Shown piece after piece: positions 1-7,820 of a DNA stretch of 32,163 nt. A program made the position numbers and the translations under genes. Under the pieces are notes generated by a model, which worked only from the letters and a program-made list of their open reading frames with translations, made no database searches and was not told where the DNA came from. Position 1 is the stretch's first letter. Each line of letters starts with the position of its first letter. Source of the stretch: an uncultured Verrucomicrobiota bacterium. GTDB taxonomy: Bacteria; Verrucomicrobiota; Kiritimatiellia; CAIVKH01. The DNA lies in NCBI GenBank assembly GCA_937996795.1, contig CALKUH010000006.1, forward strand, positions 1 through 32,163, written 5' to 3'.

Positions 1-347
1 CAGCGGCCGGCTTGCGCGTGGTCGGCTGGCAACGCGGCACCGCGCTCGCGGCGGCGGTCATCATTGGAGCCTCGATCCAAAGCAGCGGGCTGCTGTTCAC
101 CTTCGCGAACTTGCTGCTGCCTGTGCTGGCGGCCACCAGGCTTGCCCGCGAAATGCGAACGCTCTTCATGCTCGCGCCCGCCCTCGCGGCGCTGACCACC
201 CTCCTCGGCCTGTTGCTTGCCCACGCCGGCGACTATCCGCCCGCTCAGGTAACGGTACTGTTGCAGACCGCCGTGTTGGTCATCGCCTGGGGTGCGTCAG
301 CCCTCGCGCTTCGGTTCAGGCAATGCGCGACATCATGTCGGCGGTGA
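1..347 (+). CDS. Metal-type ABC transporter permease, C-terminal part (5' truncated)
   Basis: The reading frame is already open at the left edge (codons in phase with position 3) and ends at 347, so only about the last 114 residues are present. They form three very hydrophobic segments joined by short basic loops. The stretch from GASIQSSGLLFTFANLLLP through RLAREMR resembles the C-terminal helices of ABC-3 (ZnuB/TroC-type) permeases, which move zinc, manganese or iron with an ATPase and a periplasmic binding protein. The family call rests on this one end of the protein, and the partner genes would lie left of the window. The last 32 bp overlap the 3' end of the convergent dehydrogenase gene. 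Confidence 0.6.
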   Translation, partial: AAGLRVVGWQRGTALAAAVIIGASIQSSGLLFTFANLLLPVLAATRLAREMRTLFMLAPALAALTTLLGLLLAHAGDYPPAQVTVLLQTAVLVIAWGASALALRFRQCATSCRR

Positions 348-1455
348 TCTGGTGGCGCAACGGCTCGCCGCTGCGCCAGCGCTGGAACTCATCGATCACC
401 ATATCCGCCATGCGCACCAACTCGTCGTCATGCGCGCCGGCCAGGTGGCTGGTGAGTTGCACATTGGGCAGGCAATAGAAGGCCGAGTCCGGTTCGCACG
501 GTTGAGGTTCCGTCACGTCGAGCAAGGCCGTCAGGTCGGGCCGCTCACGCAGGACCTCGATAAACTCCGCTTCATTCACCTGCGCGCCGCGACCCGTGTT
601 TATAAAGGTTGCATCGTTGCGCATGGTGCGGAACAACCGCGCGTTGAGTACACGTTTCAGTTCCGGCAGGTCGGGCAGGTGGTTGCTGACGACATAGGCC
701 TCGCGAAAGGCGTCTTCCATCGAAACGACGCTGACCCCCAGCGCGGAAGCTTCCTCCGGCGGCAGGAAGGGGTCGACCACGAGCACGCGCACGTTGAAGG
801 GCATCAATAATTGGATCAGTCGCCGGGCAATCTTGCCCGCTCCAATCAGCGCGATTGTCTCGCCGTACACACCCTTCCCATGAAACGCCACGTCCTGGCG
901 ATTTCGCTTCGGATCCCGGCAGTCGCGCGTATTGCGGAAGTACCCCTTCATGGAAAGGAGTATCTGGCCCAGACAAAACTCCGCCACGGAATCCGCATTT
1001 GCGGTCCAGGCGCTGATGACCTTGACCCCGCGCTCCAGGTAAGGCATCGCAAAGCGCTTCACGCTGCCCGACGCATAAAAAATCGCCCGCAGATTCGGGA
1101 GCCGGTCCAACTGCTCGGGCGTGAGCATCGGAATGCCCCAGCAGGTGAAGATCACCTGCAAGTCACGCAGGGCGTCCGCTTCCGCATCGAAATTTGACTC
1201 GCCCACCACGACGGGATGCAGACGCGTCAGTCGCTCGATTTGCTCGCGCCGCCCGCGCCCATACACCGCCGAAATCGGACAGGTCGGAAGCCAGTGTACG
1301 TGACCATTGTTGAAGAAGGCGGCAAAAACCTTGTCTGTTTTCATAAGCTCAAAGCGCCGGGACAGATCCCAATCCATCTCGCGCTCTTCATCACTCCCGC
1401 GGTCCCTTCTGGCGCACGCCAATGCAACCCACTCGCCAAACGCTACCTGCGCCAT
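316..1455 (-). CDS. D-isomer-specific 2-hydroxyacid dehydrogenase family protein
   Basis: This is an NAD(P)-dependent oxidoreductase of the D-2-hydroxyacid dehydrogenase fold; the substrate cannot be told from sequence. The nucleotide-binding loop reads IALIGAGKIARRL, with Ala where the third Gly of GxGxxG usually sits. The catalytic Arg (NTGRGAQVNEAEF), Glu (DVTEPQP) and His (LTSHLAG, near residue 337) are all present. The start is uncertain. ATG 1455 has an AAGGA seven bases upstream and gives 379 aa, but its first 26-37 residues look unlike the family. ATG 1377 or ATG 1344 (MKTDKVFAAFF, directly before the first strand) would give the usual length. It is transcribed away from the sulP gene and converges with the permease fragment. 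Confidence 0.85.
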   Translation of the reverse strand: MAQVAFGEWVALACARRDRGSDEEREMDWDLSRRFELMKTDKVFAAFFNNGHVHWLPTCPISAVYGRGRREQIERLTRLHPVVVGESNFDAEADALRDLQVIFTCWGIPMLTPEQLDRLPNLRAIFYASGSVKRFAMPYLERGVKVISAWTANADSVAEFCLGQILLSMKGYFRNTRDCRDPKRNRQDVAFHGKGVYGETIALIGAGKIARRLIQLLMPFNVRVLVVDPFLPPEEASALGVSVVSMEDAFREAYVVSNHLPDLPELKRVLNARLFRTMRNDATFINTGRGAQVNEAEFIEVLRERPDLTALLDVTEPQPCEPDSAFYCLPNVQLTSHLAGAHDDELVRMADMVIDEFQRWRSGEPLRHQITADMMSRIA

Positions 1456-1476
1456 TGCTCGGTCCTTTGGTTATTT

Positions 1477-1505
1477 CATATAGCGGATGAAGATTGCTGT
1501 TGCGA
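1477..1505 (-). promoter_or_regulatory. Possible promoter of the 2-hydroxyacid dehydrogenase gene
   Basis: On the minus strand, TCGCAA (1500-1505) and TATATG (1477-1482) are 17 bases apart. A start near 1470 would give a short leader that contains the AAGGA before ATG 1455. The -35 match is weak. Confidence 0.25.
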
Positions 1506-1643
1506 GGGCGGAATGGGTCCCCGCGCCATTAATTTAATGTTTTACAATTGATCGATTTCTTTCGCTCATTTTCACCGGCGACCCTTCCGACAACGCTTCA
1601 CTGGCATCGCAAAGGCGCTTTTGCTAGCGTGCACGCAAATTCC

Positions 1644-3305
1644 ATGGAAGCGACATTCTTCAGCAGGCTTTGGAACCGGGATTCGTGGAAGGGCGACCTG
1701 TTCGGAGGTCTCACAACGGCAATCGTCTCCCTGCCGCTGGCCCTGGCGTTTGGCGTGGCATCCGGCGCCGGTGCGGAAGCGGGGTTGTACGGCGCCGTGC
1801 TCGTGGGCCTTTTCGCCGCCTTGTTCGGCGGGACCTCCACGCTGATTTCGGAACCGACCGGCCCGATGACCCTGATGTTTACGGCGGTGCTGACCAGCCT
1901 GGCGGCCCAGCACCCCGAGCACGCGCTCGCGCTCGGATTCACCACCGTCGTGATCGCCGGTTTGACGCAGATCCTCGTGGGCTCGTTCAAGCTGGGCCGT
2001 TTTATCACGCTCATGCCGTATAGCGTGGTGTCGGGTTTCATGTCCGGTATCGGCGTGCTGCTGATCGTGCTGCAAATTCCCGCATTTCTCGGCGCGCCGT
2101 CACCGGGTGGAGGCGCACTCGGCGTCCTGAAGGGGGTGCCCGGCCTTTTCGAGTCCATCCGCTGGCCTGAGCTTGGTCTCGCGGTCGGCGCCATGGCTGT
2201 GATCCTGCTCCAACCCGTTTCGTGGCGCCGGTGGATCCCCCCGAAGCTTACCGCGCTCCTTCTCGGCACGATCGCCGCCACGCTATTCCTTGCCGATGAA
2301 CCCCTGCGCCGGATCGGGGAGATTCCCATGGGGCTTCCGTCGTTCCGTTTCCCGGTGATGAAGCCTGAACTCGTGATGACGATCCTGCTCGACGGCATGA
2401 TCCTGGGGTTGCTGGGCTGCGTGGACGCCCTGATCACCGCTAAAATTGCCGATAGCCTCACCCGGACCCGCCACGATTCGAATCGCGAACTGATCGGCCA
2501 GGGTGTCGCCAACATGATGTCGGGCCTGTTCGGAGGCCTGCCGGGCGCTGGCGCCACCATGGGCACGGTCGTAAATATCCAGAGCGGCGGTCGCACGCCG
2601 ATGGCTGCGATCATCCGTGCCTTGATCCTCCTGATCGTTGCCGTCGCCGCGGCGCCCCTGCTGAAAAACGTGCCCCTTGCCGTGCTCGCCGCGATCACCG
2701 TCAAGGCGGGTGTCAGCATTCTTGACTGGAGCTTCATGCGGCGCGCGCATCACGTTTCCATGACCTCCACCTATTTGATGTACGGCGTGCTGCTGCTCAC
2801 CGTGCTGGTGGATGTAATCGTGGCGGTGGGCGTCGGCATGTTCATCGCGAACATCCTGACCATCGACAACCTCTCCAAGGTGCAGGAGTCGAAGATCAAG
2901 ACTATCGACCCCGCTTCTGACAGCGGCGTCCTGCTCACCCCGGAAGAGCGGACGCTATTCGAGCTCGCTCACGGACGTGTGGTCATTTTTCACATGAGCG
3001 GTCCGATGATCTTCGGCGTGGCCGACGCCATCGCCCGCCAGCAGGACGCGATGAAGGATGCGAACGTGCTCATCCTCGACTTGAGCGACGTGACCATCTT
3101 CGGAACGACCGCGGGCCTCTCCATCGAGAACGTCATCCGCGATGCCATTGCCGGCGGAGTCACGGTGATTGTCGCCGGCGCCACCGGCAAGGCACGCGAC
3201 CGCCTGGAGCGATTGAAACTGCTGGGGGCGGATGCCCAAGTCCTGGATCGCCCCACCCGCCTCGAAGCCCTGAAGACGGCGCTGGGCGTTATTCCGCCCG
3301 CCTAG
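1644..3305 (+). CDS. SulP family anion permease with C-terminal STAS domain
   Basis: This 553-aa inner-membrane transporter belongs to the SulP/SLC26 family. The N-terminal two thirds is a string of hydrophobic helices opening with GDLFGGLTTAIVSLPLALAF and the TLISEPTGPMT loop. That loop resembles the cyanobacterial BicA branch (Na+-dependent bicarbonate uptake) as well as sulfate permeases. The C-terminal about 125 residues form a STAS domain (VVIFHMSGPMIFGVAD ... LILDLSDVTIFGTTAGLS). The serine of the usual DxTG/S loop is replaced by a GTTAG sequence, so phosphorylation there seems unlikely. An in-frame TTG at 1548 would add 32 residues unlike the family, so ATG 1644 was chosen, although no strong ribosome site precedes it. 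The substrate is unproven. It stands alone, convergent with iPGM. Confidence 0.9.
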   Translation: MEATFFSRLWNRDSWKGDLFGGLTTAIVSLPLALAFGVASGAGAEAGLYGAVLVGLFAALFGGTSTLISEPTGPMTLMFTAVLTSLAAQHPEHALALGFTTVVIAGLTQILVGSFKLGRFITLMPYSVVSGFMSGIGVLLIVLQIPAFLGAPSPGGGALGVLKGVPGLFESIRWPELGLAVGAMAVILLQPVSWRRWIPPKLTALLLGTIAATLFLADEPLRRIGEIPMGLPSFRFPVMKPELVMTILLDGMILGLLGCVDALITAKIADSLTRTRHDSNRELIGQGVANMMSGLFGGLPGAGATMGTVVNIQSGGRTPMAAIIRALILLIVAVAAAPLLKNVPLAVLAAITVKAGVSILDWSFMRRAHHVSMTSTYLMYGVLLLTVLVDVIVAVGVGMFIANILTIDNLSKVQESKIKTIDPASDSGVLLTPEERTLFELAHGRVVIFHMSGPMIFGVADAIARQQDAMKDANVLILDLSDVTIFGTTAGLSIENVIRDAIAGGVTVIVAGATGKARDRLERLKLLGADAQVLDRPTRLEALKTALGVIPPA

Positions 3306-3319
3306 GGAACCCAGCCGAA

Positions 3320-4981
3320 TCAGCCCACGTCCACCACCGCCGGATCGTAGTCCGCCGGCGGTTCGAAACCGAGCAGCTTGATGCACGTCGCGGTGAGGCT
3401 CGTGATTCCCAGGCCGCCTTTCCGGGCTGCTTCCGAGAGACGAACCTTCGCGTTGCCCGACGGGTCCCACACGAAGCACGGGACCGGATTGAGCGAGTGG
3501 CTGGTCTTCGCTTTCGGCTGCCCCGTGCGCGGGTCCATCACGATCTCGCCCTTCTTGTTCCGCTCGTACATCTCATCCGCGTTTCCGTGGTCCGCCGTCA
3601 ACACCAGGATGCCGCCCGCCTCGCGGATGGCATCCATCAGGCGCCCGACCGACAGGTCCGTGGCTTCGACCGAAATCTGCACCGCCTGCACATGCCCGGT
3701 GTGGCCGACCATATCGCCATTGGGATAATTGATGCGGATAAACCGGTGCTTGTTCGCGCGAATCGACTCCAGCGCAACGTCGGTGATCTCCGCCGCCTTC
3801 ATCCACGGGCGTTGCTCGAACGGCAGGCGGTCGGACTTGATCTCGACATAGTCCTCCAATCCCTCATTGAACTTGCCGGACCGGTTGCCATTAAAAAAGT
3901 ACGTGACGTGCCCGTACTTTTGCGTCTCGCTCACGGCCAGAATGTTCACGCCGCTCGACGTCAGATACTCGCCCATCGTGCGGTCGATCGCGGGGGGCGA
4001 CACGAGGTACTTCTTCGGCGTGTGCGTGTCGCCGTCATATTCCATCATGCCGGCAAACTTCACGCGCGGGCGCGGCCCGCGCTCAAATTTCGTGAACTGC
4101 TCCTCCTCGAACGCGCGGCACGTCTCCAGCGCGCGGTCGCCGCGGAAATTGATCATGATGACACTGTCGTTCTCGTGCAGCTTGCCGACCGGCTTCCCGT
4201 CGCGGACGACCACGAACGGCGGTAAATCCTGGTCGATGACCGCCGGGTTGTCGGCGCGATACTTTTCGATCGCGGCGCGCGCGGACGGGAACTGCGGGCC
4301 CTCACCCTTCCAGTGGATCTCCCACCCTTTGCGCACCATGTTCCAGTCCGCCTCGTAGCGGTCCATCGTGATGACCTGACGACCGCCACCCGATGCGATG
4401 GCGAAGTCGGCTCCGCCCTCCGACAGCTCCTTGAGCACCGCTTCAAGCTGATCGACATACACCAGCGCCGACTGCGGCGGCACATCGCGTCCATCCAGCA
4501 GGATGTGGCAGCGCACCTTCTTCACGCCGGACGCCTTGGCCTCCTTCAGCATCGCGATGAGATGACGGATGTGGCTGTGCACGTTGCCGTCGGAAAGCAG
4601 CCCGACGAAATGCAGTTGCGTCTGGTGCTTCACGACGTTCTCGAGAAGTTCCTTCCACGTCGCCCCGCCAAAGAGCGCGCGGCTGTTGATGGCGTGTTCA
4701 ACGAGGCTGGCGCCCTGCGAAAACACGCGCCCGGCGCCGATGGCGTTGTGCCCGACCTCGGAATTCCCCATGTCCTCGTCGCTCGGCATGCCGACCGCCG
4801 TCCCGTGCGCCTTCAACTCGGTGTACACCGCGTGCCGCTTGAGCCACTCCCAATTCGGCTTGAACGCGGAGGCGACAAAATCGCCTTCCGCGTACTTCCC
4901 AATCCCGGTGCCGTCCATGATGGCGAGGACAACCGGGCCACGCGGCCCGGCGAAGGCGGATGATTTTGCAAGTGTGGGCAT
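3320..4981 (-). CDS. gpmI: 2,3-bisphosphoglycerate-independent phosphoglycerate mutase, plant/trypanosomatid-like
   Basis: The enzyme interconverts 3- and 2-phosphoglycerate in glycolysis and gluconeogenesis, in the cytoplasm, using two Mn2+ ions and a phosphoserine intermediate. The 553 residues show the metal-binding start (IMDGTGIG, Asp23), the nucleophile Ser74 in MGNSEVGH, and the C-terminal metal site TADHGNADEM. Features such as GNSEVGHNAIGAGRVFSQGA, LVSPPAIDRT, GNRSGKFNE and INYPNGDMVGHTG match the long iPGM form known from plants and trypanosomatids better than the roughly 510-aa form of most bacteria. GGAG eight bases before ATG 4981 supports this start. It is a single-gene unit divergent from the glycan operon. 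Confidence 0.95.
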   Translation of the reverse strand: MPTLAKSSAFAGPRGPVVLAIMDGTGIGKYAEGDFVASAFKPNWEWLKRHAVYTELKAHGTAVGMPSDEDMGNSEVGHNAIGAGRVFSQGASLVEHAINSRALFGGATWKELLENVVKHQTQLHFVGLLSDGNVHSHIRHLIAMLKEAKASGVKKVRCHILLDGRDVPPQSALVYVDQLEAVLKELSEGGADFAIASGGGRQVITMDRYEADWNMVRKGWEIHWKGEGPQFPSARAAIEKYRADNPAVIDQDLPPFVVVRDGKPVGKLHENDSVIMINFRGDRALETCRAFEEEQFTKFERGPRPRVKFAGMMEYDGDTHTPKKYLVSPPAIDRTMGEYLTSSGVNILAVSETQKYGHVTYFFNGNRSGKFNEGLEDYVEIKSDRLPFEQRPWMKAAEITDVALESIRANKHRFIRINYPNGDMVGHTGHVQAVQISVEATDLSVGRLMDAIREAGGILVLTADHGNADEMYERNKKGEIVMDPRTGQPKAKTSHSLNPVPCFVWDPSGNAKVRLSEAARKGGLGITSLTATCIKLLGFEPPADYDPAVVDVG

Positions 4982-5016
4982 CTCGAAGTCTCCAGTGAGG
5001 AAAAAATTGAGCCGAC

Positions 5017-5045
5017 ATGCTACGCCCCCCCCGACGTATTTCCAA
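5017..5045 (-). promoter_or_regulatory. Predicted promoter of gpmI
   Basis: On the minus strand TTGGAA (5040-5045) and TAGCAT (5017-5022) are separated by 17 bases that include a run of G. Transcription would start near 5010, leaving a leader of about 30 nt with the GGAG ribosome site before ATG 4981. Confidence 0.45.
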
Positions 5046-5068
5046 GCCTTTCCCGCGCCCCGCCGCGA

Positions 5069-5098
5069 TTGACAGTGGGGCGCGCGGGCGGGTACGGT
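5069..5098 (+). promoter_or_regulatory. Predicted promoter of the glycan operon, near-leaderless
   Basis: A perfect TTGACA (5069-5074) is followed after 18 bases by TACGGT (5093-5098). Only nine bases separate the -10 box from ATG 5108, so the transcript would begin about 2-4 nt before the start codon. This fits the absence of a ribosome binding site upstream of that gene. Confidence 0.5.
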
Positions 5099-5107
5099 TT
5101 TCCGCCT

Positions 5108-6055
5108 ATGGCGACATCATCTCCACGCGTATTGATTACCGGCGGAGCCGGTTACATCGGTTCCATCCTCGTGCCCATGCTGCTGCAGCGCGGTTTCCGG
5201 GTCACGGTGATTGACAACTTCTCCTTCAACCAATCCTCACTGCTCGATTGCTGCCATTACGAAGGCTTGCAGATCGTGCGCGGCGAGGCCCGCGACAAGG
5301 CGCTCATCAAAAAACACCTCGACCAGTCGGACATCGCCATCCCCCTCGCCTGCCTCGTCGGCGCGCCCATCTGCGCGCAGCGTCCGCAGGAGGCACAGGC
5401 CATCAACTGCGACGCGGTGAAGATGATCGTGGACCTTTCGCGACCCGACCAGCGCATCCTCTACCCCAACACCAACAGCGGGTACGGCATCGGCAAGGCG
5501 GGCGAGTTCTGCACGGAGGAATCGCCGCTCAATCCGATTTCGGTCTATGGGACCACCAAGGTCGAGGCGGAGAAATATGTGCTCGCCAGCGGACGCGGCC
5601 TCACCTTCCGCCTCGCGACGGTGTTCGGCATCAGCCCGCGCATGCGCGTGGACCTGTTGGTGAACGACTTCACGTATCGCGCCGTGACGGATCGTTTCGT
5701 CATCCTCTTCGAAGCGCATTTCAAGCGGAACTACATCCATGTGCGCGACGTCGCGCGCGCCTTCCTGCACGCCATCGACAACTGGGACGCCATGAAGGGC
5801 CACGCCTACAACGTGGGCCTCACCGAGGCCAATCTCTCGAAGATGGAACTCTGTCTCGAAATCAAGAAGCAGGTCCCCGAGTTCACGATCCTCGAAGCCC
5901 CGGTCGGCAAGGACCCCGACCAGCGCAACTACATCGTCAGCAACGAAAAGATCGAACGCGCCGGCTTCAAACCCGCCCACTCGCTGCAATGGGGCATCGC
6001 GGAGCTGATCAAGGGCTACCAGGTCGTCCGCCGGAACCAGTACGCGAATGTCTGA
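5108..6055 (+). CDS. NAD-dependent epimerase/dehydratase (extended SDR), first gene of glycan operon
   Basis: This 315-aa extended short-chain dehydrogenase probably acts on a nucleotide-activated sugar in the cytoplasm. It has the Rossmann motif TGGAGYIG at residues about 10-17, the catalytic YxxxK pair in SVYGTTKVEAEKY, and the substrate-side segment FKRNYIHVRDVARAF. ATG 5108 was chosen because the SDR fold begins just after it; an upstream start at 5069 lies inside the -35 box. The stop TGA overlaps the next start as TGATG. The exact reaction is unknown: it lacks the look of GDP-mannose 4,6-dehydratase, and epimerase or oxidase roles are equally possible. The downstream genes point to a GDP-linked heptose or deoxyheptose substrate. 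Confidence 0.85.
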   Translation: MATSSPRVLITGGAGYIGSILVPMLLQRGFRVTVIDNFSFNQSSLLDCCHYEGLQIVRGEARDKALIKKHLDQSDIAIPLACLVGAPICAQRPQEAQAINCDAVKMIVDLSRPDQRILYPNTNSGYGIGKAGEFCTEESPLNPISVYGTTKVEAEKYVLASGRGLTFRLATVFGISPRMRVDLLVNDFTYRAVTDRFVILFEAHFKRNYIHVRDVARAFLHAIDNWDAMKGHAYNVGLTEANLSKMELCLEIKKQVPEFTILEAPVGKDPDQRNYIVSNEKIERAGFKPAHSLQWGIAELIKGYQVVRRNQYANV

Positions 6056-7008
6056 TGATGAGCAGCCGATATAAACGAATCCTTGTCACCGGGGCGCATG
6101 GCTTTCTCGGGCACCACATCGTGCCGGAACTCAGGAAGACGTTTGAGGCGGAGTTTGTCTGCCCCACCCGCGCCGACTACGACCTGCTCGCGCCGGGCGT
6201 GCCGGCGCGCATGCTCGCCGACATCCAGCCGGACGCCGTCGTGCACCTCGCCGCGAAATCCGGCGGCATCATCGACAACAAGAAGCGGCCCGCGGATTAT
6301 TTCTACGACAACCTCGCGATGAACACGGCGGTGTTCGACGCCTCGTTCAAAGCGGGCGTTCGGAAATTCCTGACGCTCATGGGCGGCTGCTCCTACCCCT
6401 CGAACGCCGCATCGCCGATCAGCGAGGACCAGATGTGGAACGGCCTGCCGCAGATCGAAAGCGCCGGCTACTCGACGGCGAAAAAAATGCTGCTGATCCA
6501 ATCGTGGGCGTACCGCGTGCAGCATGGATTCAACTCCGTCGTCCTCATCCCCGGCAATGTGTATGGCGAATGGGACAACTTCAATCTGGAGCAGGCCCAC
6601 GTCATCCCCGCGATGATCCGTAAATACGTCGAGGCGCAGGAGGCGGGGCGTCCCACGATGACGGCGTTCGGCACGGGTCGTCCCACGCGCGACTTCGTGT
6701 ATGCGGGTGATGTGGCGGCCACGATCCCGTGGTTCCTTGAGCACTACGACTCCAGCGAACCGGTCAACATTTCCGCCGGACGCCGCATTTCGATCCGCGA
6801 ACTGGCGGATACCGTGAAGAAGGCCACCGGCTTCCCCGGCGAGATCGTGTGGGACACCTCCAAACCCGACGGGCAGATCGACAAGATTTTCGATGTGCGC
6901 CGCCTGAACGCGCTCGGCCTTTCCTGCGATACGACGCTGGAGGCGGGTCTCCAGCGCACGACCGCATGGTTCCGCGAGGCGCGCCGCACCGGCGCCGTGA
7001 GGCTGTAG
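6055..7008 (+). CDS. GDP-L-fucose synthase-like epimerase/reductase
   Basis: The 317-aa SDR resembles GDP-L-fucose synthase (Fcl/WcaG), which epimerises and reduces GDP-4-keto-6-deoxy sugars. Visible marks are VTGAHGFLGHH at the N-terminus, VVHLAAKSGGIIDN, MGGCSYP, the catalytic pair in GYSTAKK, PGNVYGEWDNF and GTGRPTRDFVY. The family enzyme acts on GDP-4-keto-6-deoxymannose. Beside a heptose kinase and nucleotidyltransferase, a heptose version of the same chemistry (as in Campylobacter 6-deoxyheptose pathways) is a fair alternative, but no 4,6-dehydratase of the GMD type is seen in this window. Start: ATG 6055 or ATG 6058, both overlapping or abutting the previous stop. Confidence 0.85.
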   Translation: MMSSRYKRILVTGAHGFLGHHIVPELRKTFEAEFVCPTRADYDLLAPGVPARMLADIQPDAVVHLAAKSGGIIDNKKRPADYFYDNLAMNTAVFDASFKAGVRKFLTLMGGCSYPSNAASPISEDQMWNGLPQIESAGYSTAKKMLLIQSWAYRVQHGFNSVVLIPGNVYGEWDNFNLEQAHVIPAMIRKYVEAQEAGRPTMTAFGTGRPTRDFVYAGDVAATIPWFLEHYDSSEPVNISAGRRISIRELADTVKKATGFPGEIVWDTSKPDGQIDKIFDVRRLNALGLSCDTTLEAGLQRTTAWFREARRTGAVRL

Positions 7009-7010
7009 CC

Positions 7011-7820
7011 GTGCCGGCGAATGGGGCCAGCACCGCGGATGTCCTCGTATTGGGCGCGGCCGGATTTGTGGGCTCCGCGCTTGTGGCCGAGGCGCGCGCG
7101 CGCGGCTTGTCCGTGCTCCCCGTCACGCGGGACACCTATCAGCCTGGCCTCGCCGCGCGCTGGCTGATCAACGCCAATGGAAACTCAAAAAAGTTCCTCG
7201 CCCGCGAGCAGCCCGCGCGCGAATTCGATCTCTCCGTCCGCTCGGTCATGCAGTCGCTGCACGACTTTCGCTTCGAGCGCTACGTCTTCCTCTCGACGAT
7301 TGATGTCTATGACAACGTCCGCGACCCGGCGGCCAACACCGAGGGCGCGATCATCCGCCGCGACCGCCTCTCCGCATACGGCCTGCACAAGCTGATGGCC
7401 GAGGACCTCGTCCGACACCATGCCCCGGAGTGGCTGGTGCTGCGCATGGGCGGATTCGTCGGCCCGGGCCTGCGCAAGAACTCGATCTACGACCTGCTCA
7501 CCGGCGCGCCGCTTCGCGTGCACCCCGATTCGCGCTACCAGTACCAGCACACACGCGTGCTGGCCGCAACCGCGCTGGACCTGCTGGCGGAGGGCGCGAC
7601 GCGCGACATCTGGAACATCGCCGGACGCGGAACCATCAGCGTCCGCGAAATGGCCGCGTGGGTGCCGGGCGCCCGCCTGCCCGACGCCGTGCCTTCCACT
7701 CCGGAACACTACGAGATCAATATCGACAAGCTCGCCGCCCGGCAGCCGGTGGCGTCCACCGTTGATACCGTCCGCCGATTCATCGACGACGTCCTTGCGG
7801 GGCGGGAGACCCTCTCATGA
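7011..7820 (+). CDS. NAD(P)-dependent sugar epimerase/reductase (SDR)
   Basis: This is a short extended-SDR protein of 269 aa with LGAAGFVGSALV near the N-terminus, FLSTIDVYDN and the catalytic YGLHK. It is shorter than its two neighbours, mainly in the region after the cofactor domain. The GTG at 7011, two bases after the preceding stop, starts the protein directly before the first Rossmann strand; starts further upstream would overlap the previous gene in another frame. Its stop overlaps the next start (ATGA). It presumably modifies the same nucleotide sugar as the other two SDR enzymes; the specific reaction is not recognisable. Confidence 0.8.
   Translation: MPANGASTADVLVLGAAGFVGSALVAEARARGLSVLPVTRDTYQPGLAARWLINANGNSKKFLAREQPAREFDLSVRSVMQSLHDFRFERYVFLSTIDVYDNVRDPAANTEGAIIRRDRLSAYGLHKLMAEDLVRHHAPEWLVLRMGGFVGPGLRKNSIYDLLTGAPLRVHPDSRYQYQHTRVLAATALDLLAEGATRDIWNIAGRGTISVREMAAWVPGARLPDAVPSTPEHYEINIDKLAARQPVASTVDTVRRFIDDVLAGRETLS

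Noticed and set aside
1598..2737. 379-codon open frame antisense to the SulP gene
   Set aside because: Composition is Arg/Pro/Ser-rich and the true membrane protein is on the other strand.
5248..6054. N-terminal extension of the GDP-fucose-synthase-like gene through the first SDR gene
   Set aside because: The extension is the alternate frame of a real gene; the SDR fold starts at ATG 6055.
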